A DNA stretch of 64,000 bases from Candidatus Zixiibacteriota bacterium (GTDB lineage: Bacteria; Zixibacteria; MSB-5A5; GN15; FEB-12): positions 1-64,000 of the forward strand of contig JAOUBJ010000009.1 in assembly GCA_029860345.1 (NCBI GenBank), written 5' to 3'. Every line of letters begins with the position of its first letter. Positions within the stretch are counted from its first letter, which is position 1. A program made the translations under genes and the position numbers. This document shows positions 51,824 to 60,613 of the stretch, piece by piece. A model generated the notes under the pieces. That model did no database searches. It saw only the letters and a program-made list of their open reading frames with translations, and was not told the DNA's origin.

Positions 51824-53849
51824 GCGCTACGTCAATTTCAATCTCTCAAGGGGTGATCTGCACATCCTCAACATCCGTCTGAAAGACAGCGTGTTCGTGC
51901 AGGAAATAACCCGCCTTATGCAGAGTCTGGAAGTTGAGGCCTTGCTCTTTGAACGAAGAATGAGCATGGAAGACTTCAGTCGTTTTATGGATCGGTTCGT
52001 CAATCGTCGGGATCAATCTGACCCCGGAAACCAGTTGAACAACCTCCTGCGTGAACATCAAATCGACACTATCGAAGTAAACTCCGAGCGCGGCTTCACG
52101 ATTTTCGAAAATAACAAACAATATCGAGGCGACGTGCAGGCGGATTACACGGTCCAGAGCCTGATTATGCAACGACTGGGGAGCAGTACGTCTCTGTTGG
52201 CTCAGTTGGAGACGACCGGACAGTCTGCGCTGGACGACCACGGAATAGATTTTGACATCGACCTCGTTCGTTATCTCTTGCCGGAGAAAGTGGCTTCACT
52301 GGACTTTAGCGACATTCGAGCGCATCTGTCTCAATTGTCTGCCGAGATGCTTACCGAGCAGGATACTGCCCAAAAATGCCACCTGGAAAAAGATTACCAG
52401 GCGGCCATGCGACTCACCGGCTACCATCCGGATCGGACCAAGATTCTGGAGGGTCTGGATGACTTCAGCGCTTCACAATCGGAGGAGGATGGATCGTCGG
52501 CTCAAGACATGGCGCCGTTCAAGGCGATACGATTGGAGGTCGGGGAGGCCATAGATCAGTTGGTTGTGCGACTTCTGTATGAGGACGGTGAATCGCCGGA
52601 TTCCAAGGAGTTCTCAAACAGTTTCTCGCGTTTGCTAAAAACCGGCCAGCGAGGCAAGGCGATTCAGGTTGTCGGCCAGTTGATGGATATGCTGGAGGCG
52701 CCGCAACCGAAACACCGACAGAACGCTTTGGCCATGATGGAAGGTGCACTGGAAGCCCTTGACATTGTTTCCGACACGTCGGTCTGTGATGCTGTTGTCG
52801 GTCGGGTGATCGAGCGATTGGAAAAGAAGTGTGAGACGTATGAATTCTCAGAGGTTATCTGGCGACTGATTGAGAAAGGGATGACTTCGCGCAGATACGA
52901 TATGGTCGCACGATTGACGGAATCGATGGCAACCCGACGTCGATTCGCGGACACGGTTACAATCTACGACTCCATGGCTGTCAAACAGGCTTTCTCAAAT
53001 ATAAATCGTCCCGAAGTCATCAGCGCCCTGGTCGATGACCTGATAACGGGCGATCATGAAACAGCCGTCTCGATTCAGGAAGTACTGGTGGCGGTGGCAA
53101 CCGAAGAAGTGGCTCTGGCTCTGGCCAATATAATTTCGCACCCGGTGCGCCAGATACGTCAACAAACATTGAAGATACTGGCCGAATTGGGAAAGTCGTC
53201 CCTGAAAGTCTTTGCGCGTATCATGGCCGATGATCTTATGTTCGAACGTCAATCGGATCGCCATGAGTTACCGGATGCTCGATGGTACGTGATTCGCAAC
53301 ACCGTTTTTGTCCTCGGGTCGCTGAAAGACCCGGAGGGTGTGGCAGCACTACGCCTACGCATCAACGATAATGATATCCGGGTGCGCCGGGAAATCGTCC
53401 GTTCACTCGAAAAGATAGGCGGCGATGATGCCTGCGATCTTTTAATCGTCATGGCCGATGACCGCGATCAGGAAATCAGTGAAAGCTCGGTTATAGCGGC
53501 CGGCATTATTGGACGGCCCGATTCGGCGCCGTTGTTTATCGATGTCGCGCGGCGGCATCCGCTGTTATCGGCACGCTGTGTCTTTGCTCTTGGAAAGATG
53601 GGTGGCTCCGATGCCACGGCCTATCTGATCAAGCTGTTAGGCTGCGACGATGAGTTGTCGCGAATTGTCGGCCAGGGTGTTTCCAAAGACGACATCAGGC
53701 TGGCCGTGATCAAGGCGCTGGGGAGTATCGGAGGTGAGGACGCCATCAATTCGATTCAGGAATACCGGGACGGCATGTCGCGCACACATAAACTGTTTTC
53801 CAAAAACTCTCCGATCAACAAAGCGATCCAGGAGTTGCTGGAGCCATAG
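51636..53849 (+). CDS. HEAT-repeat protein
   Basis: 737 residues from ATG 51636 (GGGGA 6 nt upstream; an in-frame TTG lies 4 codons earlier). Residues 20-250 are helical with SLVRELAMAARKVSIYGTHH and a central FSRFMDRFVNRRDQ region. I do not recognise a domain there. From about 440 on, alpha-helical HEAT units are clear: ALANIISHPVRQIRQQTLKI, AALRLRINDNDIRVRREIVR and RLAVIKALGSIGGEDAI. No signal peptide, so cytoplasmic. A protein-interaction scaffold is likely. It starts inside the preceding gene. Confidence 0.85.
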   Translation: MKKSAGSINKSILDHDMNEAAHSLVRELAMAARKVSIYGTHHPMARKALEKPFLDCERICRSKRYVNFNLSRGDLHILNIRLKDSVFVQEITRLMQSLEVEALLFERRMSMEDFSRFMDRFVNRRDQSDPGNQLNNLLREHQIDTIEVNSERGFTIFENNKQYRGDVQADYTVQSLIMQRLGSSTSLLAQLETTGQSALDDHGIDFDIDLVRYLLPEKVASLDFSDIRAHLSQLSAEMLTEQDTAQKCHLEKDYQAAMRLTGYHPDRTKILEGLDDFSASQSEEDGSSAQDMAPFKAIRLEVGEAIDQLVVRLLYEDGESPDSKEFSNSFSRLLKTGQRGKAIQVVGQLMDMLEAPQPKHRQNALAMMEGALEALDIVSDTSVCDAVVGRVIERLEKKCETYEFSEVIWRLIEKGMTSRRYDMVARLTESMATRRRFADTVTIYDSMAVKQAFSNINRPEVISALVDDLITGDHETAVSIQEVLVAVATEEVALALANIISHPVRQIRQQTLKILAELGKSSLKVFARIMADDLMFERQSDRHELPDARWYVIRNTVFVLGSLKDPEGVAALRLRINDNDIRVRREIVRSLEKIGGDDACDLLIVMADDRDQEISESSVIAAGIIGRPDSAPLFIDVARRHPLLSARCVFALGKMGGSDATAYLIKLLGCDDELSRIVGQGVSKDDIRLAVIKALGSIGGEDAINSIQEYRDGMSRTHKLFSKNSPINKAIQELLEP

Positions 53850-53874
53850 CGGCAAGGCGACAAGTCGTTTCCAC

Positions 53875-53965
53875 GCGCTTCGCGGCCATAAATGGCTTTT
53901 TGCGCTACGCGGCCATAAATGGCTTTTGCGCTTCGCGGCCATAAATGGCTTTTGCGCTTCGCGCG
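53875..53965 (+). repeat. Tandem 26/27-nt repeat, three units plus partial
   Basis: Units GCGCT(T/A)CGCGGCCATAAATG followed by GCTTTT, at 53875, 53902 and 53928, with a partial unit at 53954. Single diverged copies of the same GATAAAT...GCGCTTCGCG theme occur at 29281, 58105 and 62721. Confidence 0.9.
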
Positions 53966-53973
53966 TCTTCTCT

Positions 53974-54000
53974 GTCATCCCGGACTTGATCCGGGATCTA
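53974..54000. repeat. GTCAT-type hairpin repeat (family C)
   Basis: ATCCCGG (53977-53983) pairs with CCGGGAT (53991-53997) around ACTTGAT. A second member at 54021-54043 has ATTCTGGC/GCCAGAAT around CTTC followed by GAC, and a third at 54564-54588 has ATTCCTGC/GCAGGAAT. Confidence 0.88.
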
Positions 54001-54060
54001 GTTCCGAATTCGAAGACTGGATTCTGGCCTTCGCCAGAATGACAAGTTGTGGTTTCATGC

Positions 54061-54407
54061 TTCGACTCCGCTCAGCATGAGGTTGTTGTGAGCGGCACTC
54101 AACAACGGCGCGCGAAGCGCGAGAGACAGGCTTGCCTGTGCTTCGACTCCGCTCAGCATGAGGTTGTTGTGAGCGGCACTCAACAACGGCGCGCGAAGCG
54201 CGAGAGACAGGCTTGCCTGTGCTTCGACTCCGCTCAGCATGAGGCTGTTGTGAGTGGCACTCAACAACGGCGCGCGAAGCGCGAGAGACAGGCTTGCCTG
54301 TGCTTCGACTCCGCTCAGCATGAGGCTGTTGTGAGTGGCACTCAACAACGGCGCGCGAAGCGCGAGAGACAGGCTTGCCCGTGCTTCAACTCCGCTCAGC
54401 ATGAGGT
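54061..54407. repeat. 81-bp tandem repeat array (4 full units plus partial)
   Basis: Units start at 54061, 54142, 54223, 54304 and a 23-nt partial at 54385. Each unit holds four small hairpins: the family A core between TGCT and AGCA, GTTGTTG/CAACAAC, CGCGC/GCGCG and ACAGGC-TT-GCCTGT. Units 1-2 and 3-4 differ at the same two positions (GGTTG/GGCTG, AGCGG/AGTGG), which suggests stepwise duplication. Confidence 0.95.
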
Positions 54408-54716
54408 GATGAGTCACTCTTGATACTCCTGGAGTGTCTCTCAAGTTCTTCGTGGGTGCTGTACGTCCTCGTGTGCCACGTTGAAAAACCATCTCAAGTA
54501 GGTCGGAACCCCTGGTCCGAAGGACCGTCCTGAGCGTAGTCGAAGGGCGGGCTTCTCGAATCTGTCATTCCTGCGTAGGCAGGAATCCATCTTCTCGTAC
54601 TTTTATGATCGTGTGGGTCTTCGTGGCCGAGTCCGAAGATTCGTCCACCACAAGCTTACGTCATCTTGATGACCTTGATCGCAGTCGAAGGGTGAGAGGT
54701 TAGACTCTGTGTTCAC

Positions 54717-55388
54717 TCACACCCTAATCTCACAAAACAAACTCGACTCGTCCACTTCGTAGAGCTTCACTCCCGCATCGAGCCCTGAGGTCAGGACTCG
54801 GAATTGATCGGGGGAGACTGTCGTCGCCCGGAATCCATCCTTACACACGATCACCCCGTCGCCGGTGGCATCGTGGTCGATCTCTCCAAGCAGCCCGGCC
54901 TTTGCCTGCACCTCGAACCATTCCAGCCGATGTTCCCAAAAGCGCTCGGCATAGGTAGAGAACAACGCCACTCCACCCGGCCTGGTGATTCGAACAGCCT
55001 CTTGCATGAGTGCTCTTTGGTCAACGTGGAAGGCCGAGATACCGTTTTGGATGCAAACGACGACATCGAAACTGGCGGTGGCCAGGGCCGTGTCGACCGC
55101 GTCCATCTGAGCCAGTTGCAAATTGGATTGTTGTTCCAGCAATTCACGCGCCGTTGACAAACTGCCCCGCGATGTGTCGATGCCCAGGCAGTGGGTTGCT
55201 TTCTCGGCCAGGCGATTGAGCACTCGTCCATAGCCGCACCCGAGTTCCAGGACCGTGGATTGAGAACCGATAGAGCCCAGCACATGCTCGACTTCGGCCT
55301 TTAGATATTGCACGACTCTTGGTGGCGCCATGTCGTAACATCGCCTGAGCCGGTCGGCGGACAGTTTTTCATCGTAGTAGCCGGGCAT
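54717..55388 (-). CDS. Class I SAM-dependent methyltransferase
   Basis: 223 residues on the minus strand. The SAM-binding motif I is VLELGCGYGRVLNRL, the motif II acidic residue is in LGIDTS, and motifs III-IV are AQMDAVDTALATASFDVVVC then RITRPGGVALFST. The N-terminal 35 residues form a helical cap (YYDEKLSADRLRRCYDMAPP). No substrate domain is recognisable, so target unknown. It is transcribed toward the repeat block and is isolated. Confidence 0.9.
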   Translation of the reverse strand: MPGYYDEKLSADRLRRCYDMAPPRVVQYLKAEVEHVLGSIGSQSTVLELGCGYGRVLNRLAEKATHCLGIDTSRGSLSTARELLEQQSNLQLAQMDAVDTALATASFDVVVCIQNGISAFHVDQRALMQEAVRITRPGGVALFSTYAERFWEHRLEWFEVQAKAGLLGEIDHDATGDGVIVCKDGFRATTVSPDQFRVLTSGLDAGVKLYEVDESSLFCEIRV

Positions 55389-55605
55389 GTTCTCATAATG
55401 TAGCTGACGGACAATTCACGCAAGCACTCAGTTTTTATGGCTCAGGCTCTTATCACAAACCATCTGTCGATTAGGCAGTGCGGCCTCAGAACTGGCAGAC
55501 AACTCCCGCCAGAACGGCATTCGGCGCGCGTCATTATGGCAGGTTTTTGTGGCGTCGGGTTTGAGCTAAAACATTAACGTGTTAACAGATGGGCATTTAT
55601 GCCTG

Positions 55606-55622
55606 TTGGCACGCGGCTTGCA
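55606..55622 (+). promoter_or_regulatory. Near-perfect sigma-54 promoter upstream of hsp20
   Basis: TTGGCACGCGGCTTGCA matches the consensus TTGGCACGN4TTGC[AT] at every defined position, with GG and GC 10 nt apart. The predicted start is near 55633, about 40 nt before the hsp20 ATG. The 215 bp between it and the methyltransferase gene has room for activator sites; TTAACGTGTTAA at 55574-55585 is a perfect 12-nt palindrome about 20 nt upstream. Confidence 0.88.
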
Positions 55623-55673
55623 TATACAATGGGCAGCGACAAAAGAAAAAAGCAAACTGAAAGGAGATTCAAA

Positions 55674-56102
55674 ATGACGTACTTAGTAGCTCACAACCGG
55701 ATGGCCAGAGAGATGGATCGGGTATTTGGCTCACTGTTTGGCAGCCAGGCTCACACCTCAACTGAAGCCGACGAGTTCACGCCGAGGGTCAATATCGTCG
55801 AGACTGAGAACGATGTCTCGCTAACCTTTGAAGTTCCCGGTCTCGAAAAGGGTGACATCAAAGTCACCGTTACTGATGGTGTCCTCACCGTCACAGGTGA
55901 ACGCAAGTCCGAATCCACCGAGGACGGCCAGAGCATTGTCCGCAACGAATTCAGCTTCGGCAAGTTCAGCCGCTCGTTCACCCTGCCGGACAACTACGAT
56001 GCCGGAAAAGTCGCAGCCGACTACAAGAACGGCTTGCTGGAAGTAACGCTTCCGCGCAAGGAGGAGACCAAGCCGAAAGAGATCGAAGTCAAGGTAGGTT
56101 GA
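55674..56102 (+). CDS. Small heat-shock protein, Hsp20/alpha-crystallin family
   Basis: ATP-independent holdase chaperone. It has 142 residues from ATG 55674, AAAGGAGA upstream. The alpha-crystallin domain spans about 38-130: FTPRVNIVETENDVSLTFEV, PGLEKGDIKVTVTDGVLTV, FSFGKFSRSFTLPDN and the ending NGLLEVTLPRKEE with the conserved GLLEVTLP motif. The short C-terminal tail contains IEVKV, like the oligomerisation IxI/V motif. First gene of a chaperone group with dnaK and dnaJ. Confidence 0.95.
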   Translation: MTYLVAHNRMAREMDRVFGSLFGSQAHTSTEADEFTPRVNIVETENDVSLTFEVPGLEKGDIKVTVTDGVLTVTGERKSESTEDGQSIVRNEFSFGKFSRSFTLPDNYDAGKVAADYKNGLLEVTLPRKEETKPKEIEVKVG

Positions 56103-56141
56103 ACCGCACAGCCGGTATGACTGAACGAAGTGACAAGAATC

Positions 56142-56171
56142 AGAAGGCCGGCTCGTTCGAGTCGGCCTTCT
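56142..56171 (+). promoter_or_regulatory. Hairpin between hsp20 and dnaK
   Basis: AGAAGGCCG (56142-56150) pairs with CGGCCTTCT (56163-56171), and the inner GCTC/GAGT adds four more pairs with one G-T. No T-run follows, so it may be an mRNA-stability or partial-attenuation element separating expression of the two chaperones, though a weak terminator is possible. Confidence 0.7.
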
Positions 56172-56196
56172 GTGCGAAAGGAATAAAGGTAATGTT

Positions 56197-58107
56197 ATGT
56201 CGAGAATAATCGGAATCGATCTTGGGACCACCAACAGTGTGGTATCCGTTATCGAAGCAAACGAACCGACTGTAATCGCCAACTCAGAGGGTGGTCGCAC
56301 GACCCCGTCGGTGGTTGCGATAAATAGTAACGGCGAACGACTGGTCGGCACGGTGGCCAAGCGTCAGGCAGTGACCAATCCGCTGAACACAGTGTTTTCT
56401 ATCAAGCGCTTTCTCGGGCGACGATTCGACGAAGTGCGCGAAGAGATCAAGAACTACCCATACAAAGTGAAAGCCAACGGCAAAGGCGAACCGGTCGTGG
56501 AAATGGGCGGCAGCGACCATGCCCCAAGCGAGATTTCGGCCATGGTTCTGTCCAAGATGAAAAAAACGGCCGAGGAGTATCTTGGCCACGCCGTCAAAGA
56601 AGCTGTGATTACGGTTCCGGCCTACTTCAATGACAGCCAGCGTCAAGCGACCAAAGACGCCGGGCGGATCGCCGGACTGGATGTCAAACGAATCATCAAC
56701 GAACCAACCGCGGCCGCCCTGGCTTACGGTATGGACAAGAAGAAGAAAGGCAAAGTGGCTGTCTACGATCTCGGTGGCGGGACTTTTGATATCTCCATCC
56801 TTGAACTTCAAGAGGGAGTTTTCGAGGTTCTATCTACAAACGGTGACACCCATCTCGGCGGCGATGATTTCGATAAGCATATCATCGACTGGCTGGTTGA
56901 CGAGTTCAAGAAGTCCGACGGTATCGACCTGTCCAAGGACCCGACGGCGCTCCAGCGTCTGAAAGAAACGGCCGAAAAAGCCAAGATCGAACTGAGCTCA
57001 ACAGTGCAGACGACTATCAATCTGCCGTTCGTGACCGCCGACGCTTCCGGTCCGAAGCACTTGAACATCATGCTGTCCCGGGCCAAATACGAACAGTTGG
57101 TGGATGATCTCTTGCAGCGGTCGATGAAACCGGTCGCACAGGCGTTGACCGACGCCAATCTCAAGATCAACCAAATCGATGACGTAATTCTGGTCGGCGG
57201 TATGACGCGGATGCCAAAGGTACGCGAGTTGGTCAAAGAGTTCTTCGGTGTCGAACCGAACCGTTCCGTTAACCCGGACGAAGTGGTGGCCCTGGGCGCC
57301 GCTATTCAGGGCGGCGTGCTCTCAGGCGATGTCAAGAGCGTCCTGCTGCTCGATATTACCCCGTTGTCGCTGGGTATCGAGACTCTTGGCGGCGTGATGA
57401 CTCGACTGATCGAACGCAACTCTACTATCCCGACCAAAAAGGCGCAGGTTTTTTCGACCGCGGCGGACAACCAGCCGCAGGTTGATATCCATGTCCTTCA
57501 GGGTGAGCGTGAAATGTCGGTAGATAACAAATCTATCGGGCGGTTTGCGCTGGCCGGAATACCACCGGCGCCGCGCGGCATGCCGCAGATTGAGGTGACG
57601 TTCGATATCGATGCCAACGGAATTCTCAATGTTTCGGCCAGGGACCTCGCCACCGGTCAGGAACAGAACGTCCGTATCGAGGCATCCTCCGGCCTGTCCG
57701 AGGCGGACATTGACAAGATGATTGATGACGCCAAGGCGCATGAGGCCGATGACAAGGAAAAGAAACGCCATGTAGAAACCCGCAACCAGGCCGACCAGGC
57801 TGTCTTCCAGAGCGAGAAACAGCTCAAGGAGTATGGTGACAAACTTTCCGATGACAACAAGGGAAAACTTCAAGCGGCTACCGACCGGGTTAAACAGGCG
57901 TTAGAGTCGAACAATAACGCCGAGATAGCATCCTCGTCCGAAGCATTGAACCAGTTGTGGCAGCAGGCGTCGGCTGAGATGTATCAACAGGCGCAGCCGG
58001 GACCGTCGGCAGAAACATCGCAGGCAGGTGACAACGGCGCATCCGGTACCTCTGGCTCCGATGAGAACATTGTCGATGCTGAGTTCGAGGAGGTGAAGCA
58101 CACATAA
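56197..58107 (+). CDS. dnaK: Chaperone DnaK (Hsp70)
   Basis: ATP-driven chaperone, 636 residues, full length. The nucleotide-binding domain (1 to about 385) has [51 protein letters not shown] and [13 protein letters not shown]. The linker [19 protein letters not shown] leads to the substrate domain and a C-terminal lid (to about 600). It ends [13 protein letters not shown], the conserved co-chaperone tail. AAAGGAATAAAGG upstream gives a good ribosome binding site. grpE is not adjacent. Confidence 0.98.
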   Translation: MSRIIGIDLGTTNSVVSVIEANEPTVIANSEGGRTTPSVVAINSNGERLVGTVAKRQAVTNPLNTVFSIKRFLGRRFDEVREEIKNYPYKVKANGKGEPVVEMGGSDHAPSEISAMVLSKMKKTAEEYLGHAVKEAVITVPAYFNDSQRQATKDAGRIAGLDVKRIINEPTAAALAYGMDKKKKGKVAVYDLGGGTFDISILELQEGVFEVLSTNGDTHLGGDDFDKHIIDWLVDEFKKSDGIDLSKDPTALQRLKETAEKAKIELSSTVQTTINLPFVTADASGPKHLNIMLSRAKYEQLVDDLLQRSMKPVAQALTDANLKINQIDDVILVGGMTRMPKVRELVKEFFGVEPNRSVNPDEVVALGAAIQGGVLSGDVKSVLLLDITPLSLGIETLGGVMTRLIERNSTIPTKKAQVFSTAADNQPQVDIHVLQGEREMSVDNKSIGRFALAGIPPAPRGMPQIEVTFDIDANGILNVSARDLATGQEQNVRIEASSGLSEADIDKMIDDAKAHEADDKEKKRHVETRNQADQAVFQSEKQLKEYGDKLSDDNKGKLQAATDRVKQALESNNNAEIASSSEALNQLWQQASAEMYQQAQPGPSAETSQAGDNGASGTSGSDENIVDAEFEEVKHT

Positions 58108-58420
58108 ATGTGTCTTTGGCGCTTCGCGCGCCCGTTAACAGACGGGTGGCTCACGACTGGCGGCAAGGAGCGGATGAAGACCCATGCTGCTCACAGATTG
58201 GTGGGCCACCCTGCCTCATGGTGAGCGGAGTCGAACCATGAACCGTCGCTTGACCGAAGGACGTTGAACCGGTACACTGCTAACGAACTTGTAGGGCGGG
58301 TCCGTCTTCGCCTGCGCGCCGCGGCGTGAACCCGCCGATAGAAAGACCCGGCTTGACCGGGTGGCAGGTCTGAAGACAGACCTGCCCTACGAGGAGTGAC
58401 AAAAGGATTGTGATGAATCT
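58108..58420. other. Intergenic region between dnaK and dnaJ with repeats
   Basis: 313 bp without a gene. It contains a family A hairpin in reverse orientation (58216-58241, arms TCATGGT/ACCATGA) and, at 58290-58392, a larger structure whose ends GTAGGGCGGGTC and GACCTGCCCTAC are inverted repeats with one mismatch. A reversed family B element (58294-58338) lies inside. It separates two genes usually cotranscribed. Confidence 0.85.
58216..58241. repeat. Hairpin repeat, family A, reversed (stem TCATGGT/ACCATGA)
   Basis: Core GAGCGGAGTCGA is the reverse complement of TCGACTCCGCTC. The arms TCATGGT and ACCATGA pair perfectly and differ from all other copies, another compensatory change. Confidence 0.85.
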
Positions 58421-59383
58421 GTGAGCAAGGATTTCTACGACATACTCGGCGTGAACGACTCGGCCTCGGCCGATGAGATCAAAAAGCAGTTCCGCAAACT
58501 GGCCATGAAATACCACCCCGATCGTAACCATGGCGACAAAGCGGCCGAAGACAAGTTCAAGACGATCTCCGAAGCATACGAGACGCTCTCCGATCCGAAG
58601 AAGAAACAAGAGTACGACACCATGCGCAAGTATGGTGCTTTCACCGGCGCTGGTGCCGGCGGTGGGGGACAGGCGGACTTTTCACAGTTCTTTCGGCAGG
58701 GTGGTCCGCGGGGCGGCGGTTTTCAGACCTTTCGTTCCGGTGGTCTTGATGGCCTGGACGGATTTGAGGATATTCTGAACTCGCTGTTCGGTGGTGGGGG
58801 AGGTGGAAGTGCCGAGTTCAGTTTTTCCACCGGCGGACGACCGAAGAGAGGGCGTGGCCGCCAACAAAGACAACAAAACCAGCAAGGCGTACCGAACCTT
58901 GAAGCATCGGTGGCGATTGGATTCATGGAAGCGGTGCAGGGCACCACGCGTGAATTAACGCTTCAGCCAATCGGCCGCAAGCTCAAAGTCAAGATACCGG
59001 CCGGGATCAATAACGGCGGTAAGATTCGTCTGCGTGGTCAGGGGCAGCCCGATCCATACACAGGACAAAACAGCGACCTCATAATAACGGTGAATGTCAT
59101 GCCGGATAAAGATTTCGAACGCAAGGGAAACGATGTATACACTAAAGTGAAAGTGTCGTTCAAAGATGCTATCCTTGGCACCACAGTTGGCGTTAAGACA
59201 TTGACAAAGAGAGTATCCTTGACACTCAGACCGGGTACCCAGCCGGGGACACTGATGCGATTGAAAGGTCTCGGCCTCGCAGTCGGCAACAAGACCGGCG
59301 ACTGCTATGTTCGCATCGACGTCGAGATACCTGAGACAATCACGGACGAGCAGAGGAAGGTTCTTGAAGAGTGGGAGGGGTAA
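58421..59383 (+). CDS. DnaJ-class J-domain co-chaperone lacking zinc finger (CbpA-like)
   Basis: 320 residues, GTG start 58421. The J domain (1-70) has DFYDILGVNDSASADEIKKQ, the HPD triad in KYHPDRN and the GKY-like RKYGAF exit. A Gly/Phe-rich region follows (70-150, FGGGGGGSAEF). The two C-terminal substrate domains start at LEASVAIGFMEAVQGTTREL. The CxxCxGxG zinc repeats of classical DnaJ are absent, so this is a type II/CbpA form. It stimulates DnaK ATPase. Confidence 0.95.
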   Translation: MSKDFYDILGVNDSASADEIKKQFRKLAMKYHPDRNHGDKAAEDKFKTISEAYETLSDPKKKQEYDTMRKYGAFTGAGAGGGGQADFSQFFRQGGPRGGGFQTFRSGGLDGLDGFEDILNSLFGGGGGGSAEFSFSTGGRPKRGRGRQQRQQNQQGVPNLEASVAIGFMEAVQGTTRELTLQPIGRKLKVKIPAGINNGGKIRLRGQGQPDPYTGQNSDLIITVNVMPDKDFERKGNDVYTKVKVSFKDAILGTTVGVKTLTKRVSLTLRPGTQPGTLMRLKGLGLAVGNKTGDCYVRIDVEIPETITDEQRKVLEEWEG

Positions 59384-59461
59384 GTATGTGATACTGGTGC
59401 TCGAATGACGCTATGAAAAGGACTTGAATAGTGTTATATTGGGAAGTGAGAAAGGACTGTA

Positions 59462-60613
59462 ATGAGTGACTTAACAGAAGACTTGATTCAAGGGCAGGTA
59501 GGTAATGAACCACTTATGGCCTATCCTTGGAAACCACATGCAGATAGGCTGATATTATGGGCGAAGGGGAAGAGTGAAACACATTGTGCATTCGCGTTTG
59601 ACTTTCTCATGAGCCTGGCCTATGTCGACACCATTTCTGATATTCAGAGGCATTTCAAGGTTTATGAAGGTTTGCCTGCACCCTATTCGATGCACTTTGG
59701 GTTCATAAACCTGTGTGCACCCCTGTTCATAGAGAAAGGTGCATGGTTCTATCAGAAAGCAGCAAAACCACAGTCGGGCGCAATTGGTAAATTGACAAGC
59801 GAAATTGTCCTGCGATTCATTGAATTGGTCTTTCCTAATCTCACTAGAGTTAGGGCAGTTGGGGGCGTTGGAAGCGCAGATGCTGTACTGAGGCATGCCG
59901 ATGGCCGGACGATTCTATGTGAAGTAAAAGCTTCCCCTCTTACAACATTTCCATTTCTACTCTCCAGCCCCACAAGGCAATCTGATGCGACTCCCAACAA
60001 GCTCACACGAACACAGATTCAAGACCTCGATAGTGCTCTCTATATGCATTGTCAAGAACTCATCCCGTTGGGAAGACCGAAGGATGATCTTTGGCCATTT
60101 TGTTCTGCTGTCAACTTCATCGTGGAGGAATGCAACAGAAGTAAAGTCGATCTCTTTGTTGAGACCTGGCAACAGATACGAGAAGCCTATATCAAAAGAG
60201 ATCGAGGCTCCAAGTATTATTATGTTGCCAACGCATCCGGACATCCACCAAAGAATGCAAAGGAGGATTTTGACTGGCCAGCTCGAGAGTCTGTAAGTGA
60301 TTCCAAGACAAGTGCTGGCATGGATCGGACGGACGACATCAAGAAAGGAATATACCAAACTTTCAAGCTGAGCGTAGATGCTAATCGCCGGTTTGCCAAA
60401 TATGGTATTAAAACGGCATTGATCTCCAATCTTCCGGCGTACCGGCACGGCGAGGACTATGTCGAACCATTCTACGACATATATTGGGGATATGAAGCTT
60501 CGTTTGTAAAAGAGAAATCTGGACATTATAAGTGTCAGGAAGATGATTTGAAGCGCCCCTTTGATTATATTATTGCCCTAGAGGATGCTTTCCTCAGAAA
60601 CGACCTTGTATGA
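59462..60613 (+). CDS. Putative type II restriction endonuclease (PD-(D/E)XK)
   Basis: 383 residues. I recognise no named family. The stretch GGVGSADAVLRHADGRTILC then EVKAS gives Asp140 and Glu154-x-Lys156, a good PD-(D/E)XK nuclease catalytic site. The stop overlaps the start of a cytosine-C5 methyltransferase gene by 4 nt (ATGA), the arrangement expected of a restriction-modification pair. The gene is more A+T-rich than its neighbours, which suggests transfer. A related non-cleaving protein is possible. Confidence 0.75.
   Translation: MSDLTEDLIQGQVGNEPLMAYPWKPHADRLILWAKGKSETHCAFAFDFLMSLAYVDTISDIQRHFKVYEGLPAPYSMHFGFINLCAPLFIEKGAWFYQKAAKPQSGAIGKLTSEIVLRFIELVFPNLTRVRAVGGVGSADAVLRHADGRTILCEVKASPLTTFPFLLSSPTRQSDATPNKLTRTQIQDLDSALYMHCQELIPLGRPKDDLWPFCSAVNFIVEECNRSKVDLFVETWQQIREAYIKRDRGSKYYYVANASGHPPKNAKEDFDWPARESVSDSKTSAGMDRTDDIKKGIYQTFKLSVDANRRFAKYGIKTALISNLPAYRHGEDYVEPFYDIYWGYEASFVKEKSGHYKCQEDDLKRPFDYIIALEDAFLRNDLV

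Larger units (their letters stand above)
53850..54716. other. Repeat block without genes (867 bp)
   Basis: Converging genes flank it: the HEAT gene from the left and the methyltransferase on the minus strand from the right. It contains the 26-nt triplet array (53875-53965), three GTCAT hairpins, and the 81-bp array (54061-54407). A reversed family A hairpin (54525-54550) completes the list. Open frames on both strands through the 81-bp array exist only because 81 is a multiple of 3. Confidence 0.9.

Noticed and set aside
54049-54423. Long open frames on both strands encoding 27-residue peptide repeats
   Set aside because: They follow from an 81-bp DNA tandem repeat with a period divisible by three. 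The same DNA motif occurs in other intergenic regions in other frames, there is no signal or domain, and both strands are open.
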